Program-made: the position numbers and the translations under genes
Assembly: GCA_021186555.1 (NCBI GenBank)
Contig: JAJKFL010000003.1
Coordinates: forward strand, 27,702,908-27,766,907
DNA length: 64,000 nucleotides
Origin: Reticulitermes speratus
Taxonomy: Eukaryota > Arthropoda > Insecta > Blattodea > Rhinotermitidae
Reading direction: 5' to 3'
The notes under the pieces: generated by a model
What the model was told of the DNA's origin: nothing
Database searches by the model: none
What the model saw: the letters and a program-made list of their open reading frames with translations, nothing else
Shown here: positions 23,484-34,939 of the stretch, piece after piece
Layout of the letters: each line of letters starts with the position of its first letter
Numbering within the stretch: position 1 is the stretch's first letter

Positions 23484-24853
23484 CTGAAGTCCCGGCTCCA
23501 GCAGGCGTAGATAACCGGATTCATACTGGAATTGATCCATCCTAGCCACGTCACTACTGCGGATATCAGCTCCTCGTTCCAGATGCAGTGCAGACAGAAA
23601 CCTGACAGCAAGTTTACCACGAAGAACGGTAACCAACACACAATAAACACTCCCATTACGATGCCCAATGTCTTTGCCGCTTTCTTTTCTTTAGCGAATT
23701 TTGCAAGTTTCCTACTTAAAGAAAAGTTTTTCGGCATAGTCTTACTGCTAGTGTTCGTAGATATAATTCTAGTCGATGAATGCCTTGATAATCCGTTATT
23801 CTGGTGATGATGGTGGTGATGGTGGTGGTGGTGATGATGCGGTGGTGATAAAGTGTCAGTAGCTTCTAAAATTTCACCTGCAATTTCATCTGGAGTCCCT
23901 CCACTTCCAGTACTGTACAAATGTCTGTCATCCACAACAGTACTTCCACTGTTTGCCGAACTTGTGTTATTTCCACCTCGGTGTATCCTCAGGGTGAGTT
24001 CAAGCTCGCCAGAAGCCATCATAACTTGTTTCGACCCTAGTTTTAAGGATCTTGTCTGGATAACAGCAGCTCTGTAGATTTTATAATACGTGAACACCAT
24101 GACAAACAAAGGAAGGTAGAAAGATATTGTTGACGAAAACACTAAGTAACCAAGATGATCAGTGAATGGACATTTGAAGGCCGGGACAACTTCTGTCCGA
24201 ACGGCTCTCCACCAAAGGATGGCAGGAAAGGAAATTGCACCAGAGCAAACCCAGACAGCAGCTATCAGCAAAGCAGCTCTTTTTACGCTCATTTTTGTAG
24301 GATATGTAAAAGGATCTGTAATAGCCCAGTAGCGATCAAGAGAAATGACACAAAGATTAAGTATAGATGCTGTGCTAAACAGGACATCTAACGACCTCCA
24401 AACGTCACACCAATCCATACCAAAAAACCACCTGTTTTCAAGGACCTCATACACAGCACTGAAGGGCATAACAACAAGTCCCACTAAACAATCTGCCACT
24501 GCTAAAGAAGTAACAAAGTAGTTGGTAGCAGTGTGGAGATATCTCTCACGAATGACTGCCAGAATGACAAGCATGTTGCCAAATACTGTAGCCACTGAGA
24601 ATAAGAGGAGCAGAACTGCCAGGGGTGCACGCTTCTGAAGAAGATTCCACGCCATATCGGTTTCATCTGACGTGTTGGATTCGAGTGTAAAGTTAATATC
24701 AATATCGATACTTCCGATAGTAACGCCGTCAGTGAAAGTGCCTTCTGATGTTGTCCAGTTCTGGAGGTTGTCACCAGCAGGATCCCAATCGATAGAGCCA
24801 TCTCCTGAGGCTTGTTCCTCGTCCCACCAATTCTCTGTTAAGCTTCCGTTCAT
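23481..24853 (-). CDS. Dop2R: D2-like dopamine receptor, large exon (start codon to TM7)
   Basis: Class A GPCR at the cell surface; insect D2-like receptors bind dopamine and lower cAMP through Gi/o. The exon encodes 457 codons plus two bases. The extracellular N-terminus has four N-glycosylation sequons (N2, N32, N54, N60). Seven helices follow: N93 in TM1, LAVAD with D121 in TM2, amine-binding D156 and DRY 173-175 in TM3, disulfide cysteines C149/C228, TM5 serines S240, S241, S244 before P248, CWLPFF 406-411 in TM6, and NPVIY 445-449 in TM7. YLHTATNYFVTSLAVADCLV, KNFSLSRKLAKFAKEKKAAK and the aromatic WLGWINS are near-identical to Drosophila Dop2R. The third intracellular loop (about 262-391) is long and holds 12 consecutive histidines. 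The ATG at 24853 is the first in frame; a CTGCAG 30 bases upstream could be an acceptor, so the 5' UTR may start in another exon. The C-terminal tail is missing: it lies on a further exon. DOP1-type or octopamine receptors are less likely given the TM3-TM4 sequence. Confidence 0.95.
23804..23839 (-). repeat. Polyhistidine codon run inside the receptor exon
   Basis: Twelve His codons (mixed CAC and CAT) lie in the third intracellular loop, after two prolines. Mixed codons argue that the tract is maintained as protein sequence or is old rather than a fresh slippage product. Drosophila Dop2R also has His-rich sequence in this loop. Confidence 0.9.
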
Positions 24854-26715
24854 ATTAGTTACTTATTCAACACTACACATAACTGCAGTTGGAGAATGCT
24901 TTGTCGCCTGGACGTACAAATACAAGTTTTGTTTACTGTTCCACAACGCAACTTTTGAACTGCTAGTCTTAATTATATTTCAACACAAGTATTTAAAAAC
25001 AAAATGAACATTTTAAATGTATTCGTGGTTTGTCTACTGAGTCTGTCTTTAATTCCAATCTACTTCAGTCTCTTTAATATGTTTTATTGTTTCCGTCGGA
25101 CCAGTTTCAGCACACACGCCTAATCACAGTCAGTTTAGTTGCCATGTTTTAAGCACAAAATTAAAGCTTCCAGTTCTATCCCTTATATTTTCCCAAAGGC
25201 TGAAGAAACCTTCACTACATTTCAGAAGACATTTCAGGAACTAATTTCTACAAGACATTTTCTTTTCTCCTCGGAGTTTTATGACTTAATGTATTCATAA
25301 CTTTTTCTATTAAGCCTTAAAACTTTATCAAAATTGTTCCTCACAGTATACAAAGACAGAGAAAAACAAATATTTCTATTTTAATTACTCTTGTCTGACT
25401 CACACACCAAAATATTCTGCAGTTTTGAAGATAATTTCCTTAATCAAGAATATTCGATAAAATTCTAAGAATTCCAGAGGTAAAGAAAATATTTCGTGCA
25501 AAAATATCGTTCATTAAATGATTTCAATGTTTTTCTCATACTTTACAATATCACTTGCGCAGTTCTTTCTTAAAACCTAACCACTTTCAGGGAAATTGTA
25601 GAGTTAAATCTTTCCATTGTAATACTAGACGACACTTGAAATTAAAAGGCTAAGATATTCCTATATGCTTTAGGGTATATCCTATTTTAAGTCACTGGAA
25701 CATTTGAAAGTTACCAACACAGAGTCGTTCATTCCTCTACTGCTACACCAGCACTTTGAATAATTCCAGCATAATAATACTCCCAGTTCGAATGACGAAA
25801 TAAGCCACTGTTCACTCAGACGGCCTACACACACCAGCACTGCTCAAACACTGTCTTTGAAGGGATAGTTAATGAAGGTAGGGTGATTCCACCACTCTAT
25901 ATGAAGGGGAAAACGCAAGAATATTGCAGTTTAACCAAAATAACATTAAATAATGCACACACTTTTAAAGGAATCAATTACAGAGGACACGCTGTCTTGT
26001 TTAAACTTCATATGTCGGATCTCGAATGAGATGATGTTGATCTTGTAAGTGTGCTGGATGTACGTGATCTGAAGGTTAATGAGTGTGTGTATTGTAAAGC
26101 AATACAAATATTCGTACCCATTTGTATGGCAATGCCTCCTGTCTAACACGCAAAGCTTTCATAGTTTGACACCAAGAAGACTTCACTAAGTCAAGGCTAA
26201 GTTATTCATTTACCACACGCAAAGTCTCATCATAGGAGGAACATGATACTCTATCCCGAAATGTCAGAGAGTTGTTTGGAATTATTTTGTTTTAGCATAT
26301 AAACCTCTCACAGCATATAACCGATAAGCGCACGAGAGTAAGTGGGATACATTCATTAAGTAAAGTTATAATTTTAAATAATGCTTATTATTTTAATGTT
26401 CTTATACCGAACAATTTGAGAATCAGAAAAAAATAGAATTGTGTCAATGTTGACCTGTAGAAACTCCCGTAATTTAGTAAATAATTACAGAGTTTTTACA
26501 TGATAAGTTTTAATGTTAGTAATAATCCGCATTACAATACCAAATACCATCAAGAAACTCAGTGGATATGCAGCGTAAAAGCGCAAAAAGCACACGCATT
26601 TGACATTTAAAATCGTGTTCTCTCTTTTGATACGGGTCTAATATTTCTACCTGAATTTTTCGAAAATAAAAAAGATTCTGAGAAATATTGTAACGTTTTT
26701 TTAAGTCTGTCCAAC
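24854..26715. other. Upstream flank of the receptor exon; no second exon recognised
   Basis: AT-rich DNA 5' of the receptor start on the minus strand. A short upstream ATG frame (six codons including stop) begins about 26 bases before the start codon. No coding exon or clear promoter is visible. Confidence 0.5.
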
Positions 26716-26880
26716 GAAGTTTCTTTGAAATTACGACGCTCGCGTATGAGTTCCGATATGTTGGGCCGCGCGTCGCGACGACGTATTGGAACTATACTGC
26801 AGGCCAGTCGCCTACTGACTGAGGCATCCTGGCTACCCCGAGAGCACAACCGCGCCGTCGCATATGGCTAATGTAACTCT
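26716..26880. promoter_or_regulatory. CpG-rich patch, possible promoter or 5' exon
   Basis: An isolated GC- and CpG-rich stretch (CGACGCTCGCG, GGGCCGCGCGTCGCGACGAC, CCGCGCCGTCGC) in otherwise AT-rich DNA, about 1.9 kb upstream of the receptor start codon. A minus-strand open frame (26607-26849) begins in it but resembles no known protein. It could be a first non-coding exon or promoter of the receptor; this is inference from composition and position only. Confidence 0.3.
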
Positions 26881-27710
26881 CTCCTCCCCCGCATGACATA
26901 ACACGGCCTAAAGATCTTGATTGTGTTTAACCCTTTAAGGCACAGTGGTTAATATATGTACTGTTTTCTCTAACACTTAAAACTCTACATCTCCTCACAG
27001 TGTGTTTATATGTCTCGTGTGGTCGTTACAACAAACAGCGAGATATTTCCCTACACAGCATGAACAGGTTGGTTTTTACAGTGCAGGTGCAACGTTTTTA
27101 TTGTGAGGCCGGAAAAGATTCTTTCATTCAGGGAAATTTCATGTTTTAAAGAGTTACAAGTCAATAATTTATAACCAAGGAATGATAGGGACATTAACAA
27201 ACCCAACATACTTATTTCCCAAATAAATTCTGTGTTTTTGTGTACCCCTTCAATCACGGGTTCTATTTATTCTAGATAAAAGTACCGAGTTACAGATGTC
27301 GCACTGCTAGTACTGAAGTCAACAGGCAGAACTAATTTCCTTGAATTTTGTTAAATATCGGGAAAAAACGTTTCAAAAAATTAGATTTTAATAAAATCAA
27401 TGAGTATTTTATACCTTGAAAACTTTTTTTTTGTTATAAGCGTGTTTTGAGAATATCGCTAAATTTCTTTGTGCACTTCGTAGGAAGTACACATACATGT
27501 ATATCGGGAAGGTCTAACGGGAGAAGGGCACTACAAGGCGCCAGAAATGTTTCTACATCTGACGACTGACATTTGCTGGCTACAGGATTTTCAAACATGT
27601 TTTGGAAACATTTCCATGTCTCACGAAACACAAGCGCCTCGAATTTAAATACTTGAAGCATTATGCTCTAGTAGACAGTACCCTTAAAATATATCTCAAA
27701 AAGAAACCTC

Positions 27711-27750
<40 letters not shown>

Positions 27751-29460
27751 TATTCTCTTCGAAAAGATGCCTGAAGAGGCAATTAGATGGGCACAATTAT
27801 TTTGCAGTGGAAAATATTCAAGTTATTGCGGAAGGGATATTGGTTAAACATATTTTACAATTGGAGAAATATATGTTTTGCATAACCATCACTGACATAC
27901 GAAGCCTGGAATTTAAATTTCCTGAACTAAAAACTTTTCCTCCCACACTCAACAAAGACAGATATCGCTGGAAGGAAATGGTACTATGGGTTCACAAGCG
28001 ACACCCACATCCCTGAAGCAGCCACATGCTAAATGAAGTCCAGCGCAGCAGGTTTCAGTAAGGACAGAGTAAGTGAATTCTGCAATTTGCTTGAAAGAAC
28101 TGTTGAAAAAAAGTTAATGCTCTTAGAATCTATGTGAATAACGTAGGTGAAACTGCCTGAAAAACATTTCAGGAAAAAACCCAGAGAAGTGATATGGAGA
28201 AATGGAACATCGCAGATTTGGTCAATTTGTAGTTTGAAGAGAGGAACCATTACAACTGTCTGATGTGTCAGCATTGCTGGCTGCTATGCACCTTCTGTGG
28301 TGATGTACAAAATGGCAAGAGCATATGAAGACTTCAAACGTGGGGCACCGGCAGGGTATTTTTTTTTTTGCATTCAACTCAGAGAGCAAAGAATATGATT
28401 TCAACAAAATATAATACATTACTGCAAGTATAAACGTATATTTTCTTATATTATGCTTAAGGTCTATTCATAGCAATGCGGTCCCTTCATGGGACCGCAT
28501 TGCTATGAATGGACCAGCTGCAAGGTTGAATAAAATATTTTTTTTTCGAACAGTTATCTATGAGTTAGACTCCCCAAATTTAGTTGGATAATAGAGAATA
28601 GAGTATGGTATTTAATCTAATATTTGTTTTCTTTCTGTGCGCAACACATTCTGTCATTTTTGTCGATAATGCGTAACTGGTCCATTGAAAGCAACCTTAA
28701 ACTATACAAAGGCATTCTTTTATGCGCTATTTGTGTTCCTGAAAAGTGGGGGTAAATAGAAAGGCGTAAATCAAAATAATAGTCCCATAAGAATAAAGGC
28801 ATATGACTGGAAATTAACCACGCAAAGAACGTTAACCTGAAATTGAGAGGACGTAAATTAAGAAGTGGTGTATATTGGCAAGGGGTTTTAGGGAAAAAGG
28901 GCGTAAAACAAACCGGCATAAAAAGGCATCGTTTTATGTTTAGTGAGGCTGACCACTCACCTCCAAGTAATGTCAAGGTTCAGAATGAGTGGAATTACCC
29001 CTCCACTCCTACAATATGCCTTCATGGCGTGTAAAGAAACTTTAGCTTATATATATATATATGTCAAAAGGTAAAACGCTTTTAGTGTTATCAGAATATG
29101 GGACTCTCTCCCCATAACATTTATTTTGATCTTGTTTCCTGATAAATATTACATTTTGTCTGGTCTTTCACGCGTTTCAACCTTCTTGTGACATGCAACT
29201 TTCCGTGATTGATGTCATGTTGCTATATCGCACTAAATTTCACAGACATGTATTTTGTATAAACCTCCCTTCTGATCTACTTCAGTGTCTACTGATAAGG
29301 AATAACCCTTTCTAATCGGTCCCACAGAAGGTAATCTGTCCTTCTACCTGAAGACAGGCACAAGAGTCATCCTTCGAAGGTTGGTACGTTATATATTCAT
29401 TTATCCAAAACCTATATACATTTGTCCAGGACCCTTTTAGAACCATGTCAGTTCTACAGG
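26881..29460. other. No gene recognised; microsatellite, hairpin and SINE scrap
   Basis: Contains a (TTA)n run at 27712-27750, a 25-bp-arm hairpin at 28461-28515 and a SINE 3'-end fragment at 28945-29035 (CACTCACCTCCAAGTAATG, TTCATGGCGTG). Open frames are short and unconserved. Confidence 0.5.
28461..28515. repeat. Short hairpin, 25-bp arms with 5-base loop
   Basis: The left arm (28461-28485) and right arm (28491-28515) are reverse complements except for one T/G position, around the loop TTCAT. Core GCAATGCGGTCCC / GGGACCGCATTGC. The arms are too short and the loop too tight for a typical microRNA precursor. It may be a minimal foldback insertion. Confidence 0.85.
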
Positions 29461-29780
29461 CCCTTCTATGGCTCAGGCGGTTAGTCGCCGGCCTCTCACG
29501 TCCGGGACGTCCGGGCTCGATCCCGGGTCGGTCTATGTGGGATTTGTGGTGGACAAAATGGCACTGGGACAGATTTTTCCCCCGAGTACTTCGGTTTTCC
29601 CCTGTCAATTTAATTCCACCGATGCTCCATTACAAGGAAAAGCGAAAAAACTATCATCTTCATCACAGGGTTGCACAATAAGCCTCAAGGCTGCGGTGCG
29701 TCCGTAGCTTCTGCTGCGGAGCCCTTCACTACACACATAGGCCAGTCTACTTCGTGGCCGATGGGTCAGGCCACAAGTTG
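29461..29780 (+). repeat. tRNA-derived SINE (family C), best copy
   Basis: The head TATGGCTCAGGCGGTTAGTC resembles box A and GGGCTCGATCCCGGG resembles box B, about 50 bases apart, as in a tRNA promoter. The body contains TGTGGGATTTGTGGTGGACA and CGAGTACTTCGGTTTTCCCC. Related minus copies are at 7489 and 58930. Transcription by RNA polymerase III and LINE-driven copying are the known mode for such elements. The 3' end is approximate. Confidence 0.75.
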
Positions 29781-31536
29781 TAACGGATTGTTCTGTATAT
29801 ATGGAATAAGGACCCTTGGGCCAACAGCAGCTAGGTGTTTGTGCGCTTTAAAATATTGGGCCACATTTCTCGAGATATTATTAATACGGTTTGGAGGACC
29901 AGTAAGTCTTAAGGGGATATTGTATTATCTTCTAATATATTCTTACTTAATTCCTGGGTTTTGTAAATCAGTGTTTTAAAAGCGCACGACTTTTCCAAAA
30001 TATTTAGTTTCCGAAATAGCTAATAGATAAAGTAAAGAAGCAAATTAGAATTAAGGTAATGTACGATCGTCAGACTCCTTCAAATTACCTGTTCTCTTAT
30101 GCTAATTCCCTCAACTTCAGCTTCATCTTAAGCAACATTTGAAATAATTAATTAGGAACATTTTAAGTGTAGTTACATTTTCAAGTAAAGTACTGTAAGA
30201 ACACTGTCAGCACATTCAGAGCATCCTCAAATGCGTTATGTGCCACAGTATAGAATTTGGTTAACTGGATACATGCATCTAAAGTTGATAAAATCCGCAT
30301 TGAGGATATAGGGCTTAGAGCATAAGGAGACAGTGTCTTCATCGGACAGTCCAGTGAGACTAGCAACTAAGTGAGGTCAAATATTCCTCACGGTTTCAGA
30401 GATAGAAGAAAGCATACATTGCGGAAAATTTCAGAATCGGAAAGAAGAGTCATTTGGCTTAAAAAGGGAAATAATAAAAGGCTCACTTATTCAATAGATG
30501 CGGAATATCCGAAGACAATATTTCAAAACAACAGAATCCGCTAGCCTGGATTTCCATATACCTAAGCAAAATATATTTATGATTATACCCCGGTAGTCTT
30601 TGTATGTTATGTGCTTATAAGCCAATTAGTCCCTCATGTGTCGATTATTATAGTACTATTAGCACGAATACAAGATTCTAATTACCCTGCGTGTCACGTC
30701 GTACATGGTCAATATTGCCCATCTATCTGCACATCTGTGGCTTCTCTCTACCTACAGTCAAATACTGGACGCCAGGTTCTCTCTTGTGTAACCCTCTATA
30801 ATAACATAGACAGTTTTGTTTATGACCAGGCTTTGTAACCGGACCGAAGCTTAATTGGTAATGAAGGTTCCGAAACACAATTGAACTCGAAAATAAAAGA
30901 CAGGAGCCGAAACTTAGGAGGGGTTGGGGGCGGAATATGGGGGGGGGGGGGGGGAATCACTTCAGTTTTCTTGTATCAGTTTTTTAATATTTTTGAATAT
31001 CTCCCTGAACCCTTGTGACATAGACATTAAACTCTTGTAATGTTATCGGAACCCTTACTGAATCCTTGTAACTTTTCCATCAGTAAGTTACATACTGCAA
31101 GAGGTTTTAATCTTTGGCAGCGAAGCGCTTTAAGTCTTCCCTCTTCTGGGACATAGCGCCGCGTCACTGGTTGATTGGTACCCAGTGACCCAATGACCCA
31201 GTGGCACGGCGCCGGGTCCCAGATGAACGAAGACCTTAGGTATTGTAGAGTTACAGCAAAATTACACATAGGCACAACCGCGACCGTTGCAAGGTCAGGG
31301 CGGACTGGACATCCGGTTTTAGTCTGGCGTGTGGACAAGAAAAGGGAGGAGGGAAAATAAGTGTAATTTTATATAGTTTGAAATTCACATTACAGGATGG
31401 CAAGAAGAATAGGGAATTTCTGTTCACAGATTTTCACATTAATATACAAACATTCAACTCCCGATATAACGCCACCCTCATTTGGCAGACATTCAAGTTT
31501 GTGAAAAGAATTACTCTATTATTTTAAAATTGGAAA
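29781..31536. other. No gene recognised
   Basis: Includes an 18-19 base poly-G run at about 30936-30954 and a GC-richer block at 31140-31330 with GACCCAGTGAC-type inverted repeats. Nothing is assignable to a gene. Confidence 0.5.
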
Positions 31537-31760
31537 GGGGTACGCGATCGCACTGCTACAAGTAGAAAGGTCGCGGGTGCGATACTCATGGGGTCGACTC
31601 AACCTCTAACAGAAATGGGTACCAGGAATATCTCCTGGGGGTAAAGCAGGCCGGTGCGTAAGTCTGACAACCTTACCACCATCACGTGCCGATTGTCTAG
31701 AAATTCTGGGAGCGTCAACCTCCTGAAGCCCTGAGGGCCTGTCCAGGCCTGTAATGGGAT
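31537..31760 (+). repeat. tRNA-derived SINE (family A), head-deleted copy
   Basis: The body blocks GTCGACTCAACCTCTAACAG, GGTACCAGGAATATCTCCTG, GGTAAAGCAGGCCGGTGCGT and GCCGATTGTCTAGAAATTCT, and the 3' end CCAGGCCTGTAATGGGA, match the copy at 34648 in order. The tRNA-like head is shortened, keeping TCGCGGGTGCGATACTC near the box-B position. Confidence 0.8.
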
Positions 31761-32328
31761 AGCTAGCTTTTAACATTGGAAACCCTCGATACAGCGCCAT
31801 CCCTGCTTGACGCCATCCGCCAAAGTCTTTGGTGATAGAAATTTTCCCAAAAGTTTTAAATAGTGTCGAATGTAGCGCAATGTTGGAAGGTATTTAAGGA
31901 ATGTGGATGGTGTGGATTGTGGCTTGTACCTGATGAGACAGCATGGCTCAGCCACAGCTACGTCTGCAAAAACGTTTAGCGCGTATGCATGAAAATCCCT
32001 TTGCAAATTTTCTAGCGGTCAGTGTAATTTGGACTGGTGTCTTTCATTGACTGGCTATACATTCAAGCATATATTCACCTTATAACCCCGTCTTCTTTTT
32101 TCCTCCTCTTTGCCTCGCTTCCTCAACAGCGAAATTTCTGTTACCATTTCTAGCATGTATAGATAACAGTCTAGAGAATTTCAAAATTATAGCTTATACC
32201 GGGGCGATAATGCGGCTGCTAATTCGCCCAGACAAACGTGAAACTTCAGTACATTTTATTTTACTATTTAATTAAGGGAATAAGGGCACGATTAAGTGTT
32301 AATGAAAGGAAAGATGTCTGTCCTTATA
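31761..32328. other. No gene recognised
   Basis: Flank between a SINE and the mariner insertion; no recognisable feature. Confidence 0.5.
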
Positions 32329-33640
32329 CACAGTCCGACAATTATATAATGAGACTGATTTTATTTTGACCAAGATAGAAGTGCCATCTATGAAGCAATG
32401 CATGCCATCCAAGTGCCCAACCTTCATCTGTAATCTGGCAACACCGCAACGTCCCACGCCGAGCATGACGGGAAATACGGCGCCATGTTGTGTAGGTAGT
32501 GAGAGGACGCGGTCACAGTAGCAGCATGGAGCAGAGAGCGAACATTAAATTCTGTGTTAAACTCGGGAAAACTGCAGCTGAGACTGTGAAATTGATGAGA
32601 TAAGTGTATGGGGATAATTCTTTATCTCGTGCACAGATATTCAGGTGGTATGCACGATTCAAAAGTGGTGTGGAAACGATTGAAGGTGAAGCCAGGCCTG
32701 GGCGTCCATTTTCTGTTCGTAACGAGGGACTCATTGTGAAAGTGAGAGAACGAATACAAGAAGAACGTTGTGTGACTGTGAGAATGATGGCTGATGAGTT
32801 TGGTGTTAACAGGGACACGATTCGTCAAATCTTAGTGGAAGACCTCGGCAAGAGAAAGGTCGCTTCCCGGTTTGTGCCGCATTCATTGAATGATGATCAA
32901 AGACACGAGCGTGTTCAGTACGCAAAAGACATCATTAAAACTGCTCATAGAAATAAAACTTTCTTGAATTCGATTGTAGCAGAGGATGAAACTTGGTGTT
33001 TTCGCTATGATCCCACAACTAAACGCCAAAGTGCTGAATGGAAGTCACCAGCATCACCAAAAGGCAAAAAAGTTCGTTTTCAAAAGTCAAAAGTGAAGAC
33101 AATGCTTGTGTGTTTCTACGACAGCAAGGGAATTATTCACCACGAGTTTGTACCTCAGGGACAAACTGTCACTGGAAGTTTTTATTTGAGTGTTCTGGAA
33201 CGCCTATGGAAGAGGATTCGCCGTGTCCGGCCCGAGTACTCAGCACCAGGCAGTTGGTTTCTTCTTCACGACAATGCACCGGTTCACCGGGCAGTTGCTG
33301 TACAAGAATTTTTAGCCCAAAAACAAGTGTGCGTGCTCAATCATCCGCCTTACTCCCCTGATTTATCCCCCTGTGATTATTTTCTGTTCCCCAAACTGAA
33401 GTTACCATTGAAAGGGCGCCTCTTTGAAGATGTTCAAGACATCCAAGGAGCTGTGACATCGAGTCTTCGGGCCATACCACAAGAAGACGTGCAGAGGTCG
33501 TTCCAGTCTTTGCTAGATCGTGTCACTCGCTGTATCGATGCAGAAGGGATGTACTTTGAATAAAATACAGATAGTACTCAAGTCTTTTGTTCCAGTTTTA
33601 TTCTATAACCTCAGTCTCATTATATAATTGTCGGACTGTG
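32329..33640 (+). mobile_element. Mariner element, 1312 bp, complete ends
   Basis: Perfect 30-bp terminal inverted repeats at 32329-32358 and 33611-33640 (outer bases CACAGTCCGACAATTATATA) are flanked by the TA target duplication at 32327-32328 and 33641-33642. The single transposase frame fills the centre. Identical terminal repeats and an almost open gene indicate recent insertion. Confidence 0.95.
32526..33563 (+). pseudogene. Mariner transposase, one in-frame stop
   Basis: DDD-type transposase that cuts and pastes the surrounding element. The ATG at 32526 opens 25 codons (MEQRANIKFCVKLGKTAAET..) that end in TAA at 32601-32603. The same frame then runs 319 residues to 33563, giving about 345 positions, the usual mariner length. 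Counting from codon 32604: N-terminal helix-turn-helix segments flank a GRP linker (31-35), FVPHSL is at 90-95, and the catalytic aspartates are D128 (EDETW), D223 (LHDNAP) and D258 (SPCDYF). The last two are separated by 34 residues, which is the mariner D34D signature. The stop is a single-base change away from a sense codon such as CAA. Translation from the later GTG is unlikely to yield full DNA binding. I do not assign a subfamily. Confidence 0.92.
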
Positions 33641-33642
33641 TA

Positions 33643-34647
33643 GAAACCCATTTCCTGTAGATTCTCAGCAGAATACAGCCAAACGTTTTTCTTTATTATG
33701 GGACACACCCATCATTCGACTCTGTGGTGGTGATGTACTCAGTGAAAAGAGTAAGTGGGAAAATCTGGGGAATGTTAACACAAAAAAATGAAAAGGGAAA
33801 AACACGAAACACTGGAAGGAGCATTGCCGCTGGTGATAGGGCAGTTAAATGTTAAACATGGTACAACAACTGATAAGGTTATAAAGGAAGGGGTGAAGAT
33901 GATTTGTAAGTAGTACTGCATATTGCATATTACTGCTCAAATAAATTTTGTTATAATATATTCTTATTCTGTAATTAACACCTTTCTATCATTTAAGTAA
34001 ATTTTTATTGTTTAAAAAGGTAAGGTGTTCCGATTTACTGCCAGCCTCTATATGCAGGTTATTTCAGAAGGAATCTGCCTATATTGGTAGAATGTTCCAT
34101 AGGTTAAATCACATCGATATAAAGAAAACCCCCTATATCCGAAGTTGAACTGTGATGGAGATAATGGCGAAATAGATTTTAAAGGACGAAAACTGTCATA
34201 CATTTATTCATTACCAAATAGACATTAAAACTAGGTAGTTGTTGTAGTGTTACTACCTGTACTTAACATCTAAGTAGCATCTGAGTGATATCAATACGTT
34301 GATTCAGCAAGAAAAACTCGCACTATTTACATAAAACCCGTCCTTACGGATCCAATTACTGTACATAGCACACTCGCATGCATAAGACTTGCCTTGGCTA
34401 TCTGCTGAAGGACTGGCTCGCGCATTGCACATGTTAAATAGGTACAGTACGTGGAACCGCAACAAAACCCACATTTCTTTCGCGCCATTAAGCCGGTAAC
34501 CGCTCAACTACTGATAGAGGTCTGCCTGGTTATACCGATGTACATTAACGTAACTAACATTCTCCCGAAGTATGGCAGATTCCTCCTGAAACAGCTGTGT
34601 ATAATGCCTCCTTCGATATATCACCACAAACTGCACTGAAAAAACTC
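33643..34647. other. No gene recognised
   Basis: AT-rich DNA following the mariner. Short open frames only. Confidence 0.5.
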
Positions 34648-34939
34648 GGGCACGCGGTGGCGCAGTTGGTTGAGGCACTGCGCTACAAGCCGGAACGTCG
34701 CGGGTTCGGTTCCCGATGGTGTCACTGGAATTTTTCATTGACATAATCCTTCCGGTCGCAGTATGGCCTTGGGTTCGACTCAGCCTCTAACAGAAATGAG
34801 TACCAGGAATCTTTCCTTGGGGGTAAAGGCGGCCGGTGCGTAGGGCTGACAACCTTACCACCTTCATGTGCCGATTGTCTAGAAATCTGGGAGCCTCAAC
34901 CTCCTGGAACCTTAAGGGTCGTCCAGGTCTGTAATGGGA
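34648..34939 (+). repeat. tRNA-derived SINE (family A), best copy
   Basis: The tRNA-like head has box A (GGTGGCGCAGTTGGTTGAGG) and box B (GGGTTCGGTTCCC). The body has ATTGACATAATCCTTCCGGT, a GGGGGTAAAGGCGGCCGGTG block and the 3' end CCAGGTCTGTAATGGGA. The flanks GCACTGAAAA and GTGCTGAAAA may be a diverged target duplication. Copies also at 20278 (minus) and 31537. Confidence 0.85.

Noticed and set aside
26607-26849. 80-codon minus-strand gene in the CpG-rich patch
   Set aside because: No recognisable motif; the open frame is helped by GC-rich composition. Kept only as a possible non-coding exon or promoter region.
28461-28515. microRNA precursor
   Set aside because: The 25-bp stem with a 5-base loop is too short and tight for normal Dicer processing.
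32604-33563. Mariner transposase taken as intact from the GTG at 32604
   Set aside because: The same frame continues upstream to an ATG at 32526 through a single stop, and the family needs that N-terminal segment.
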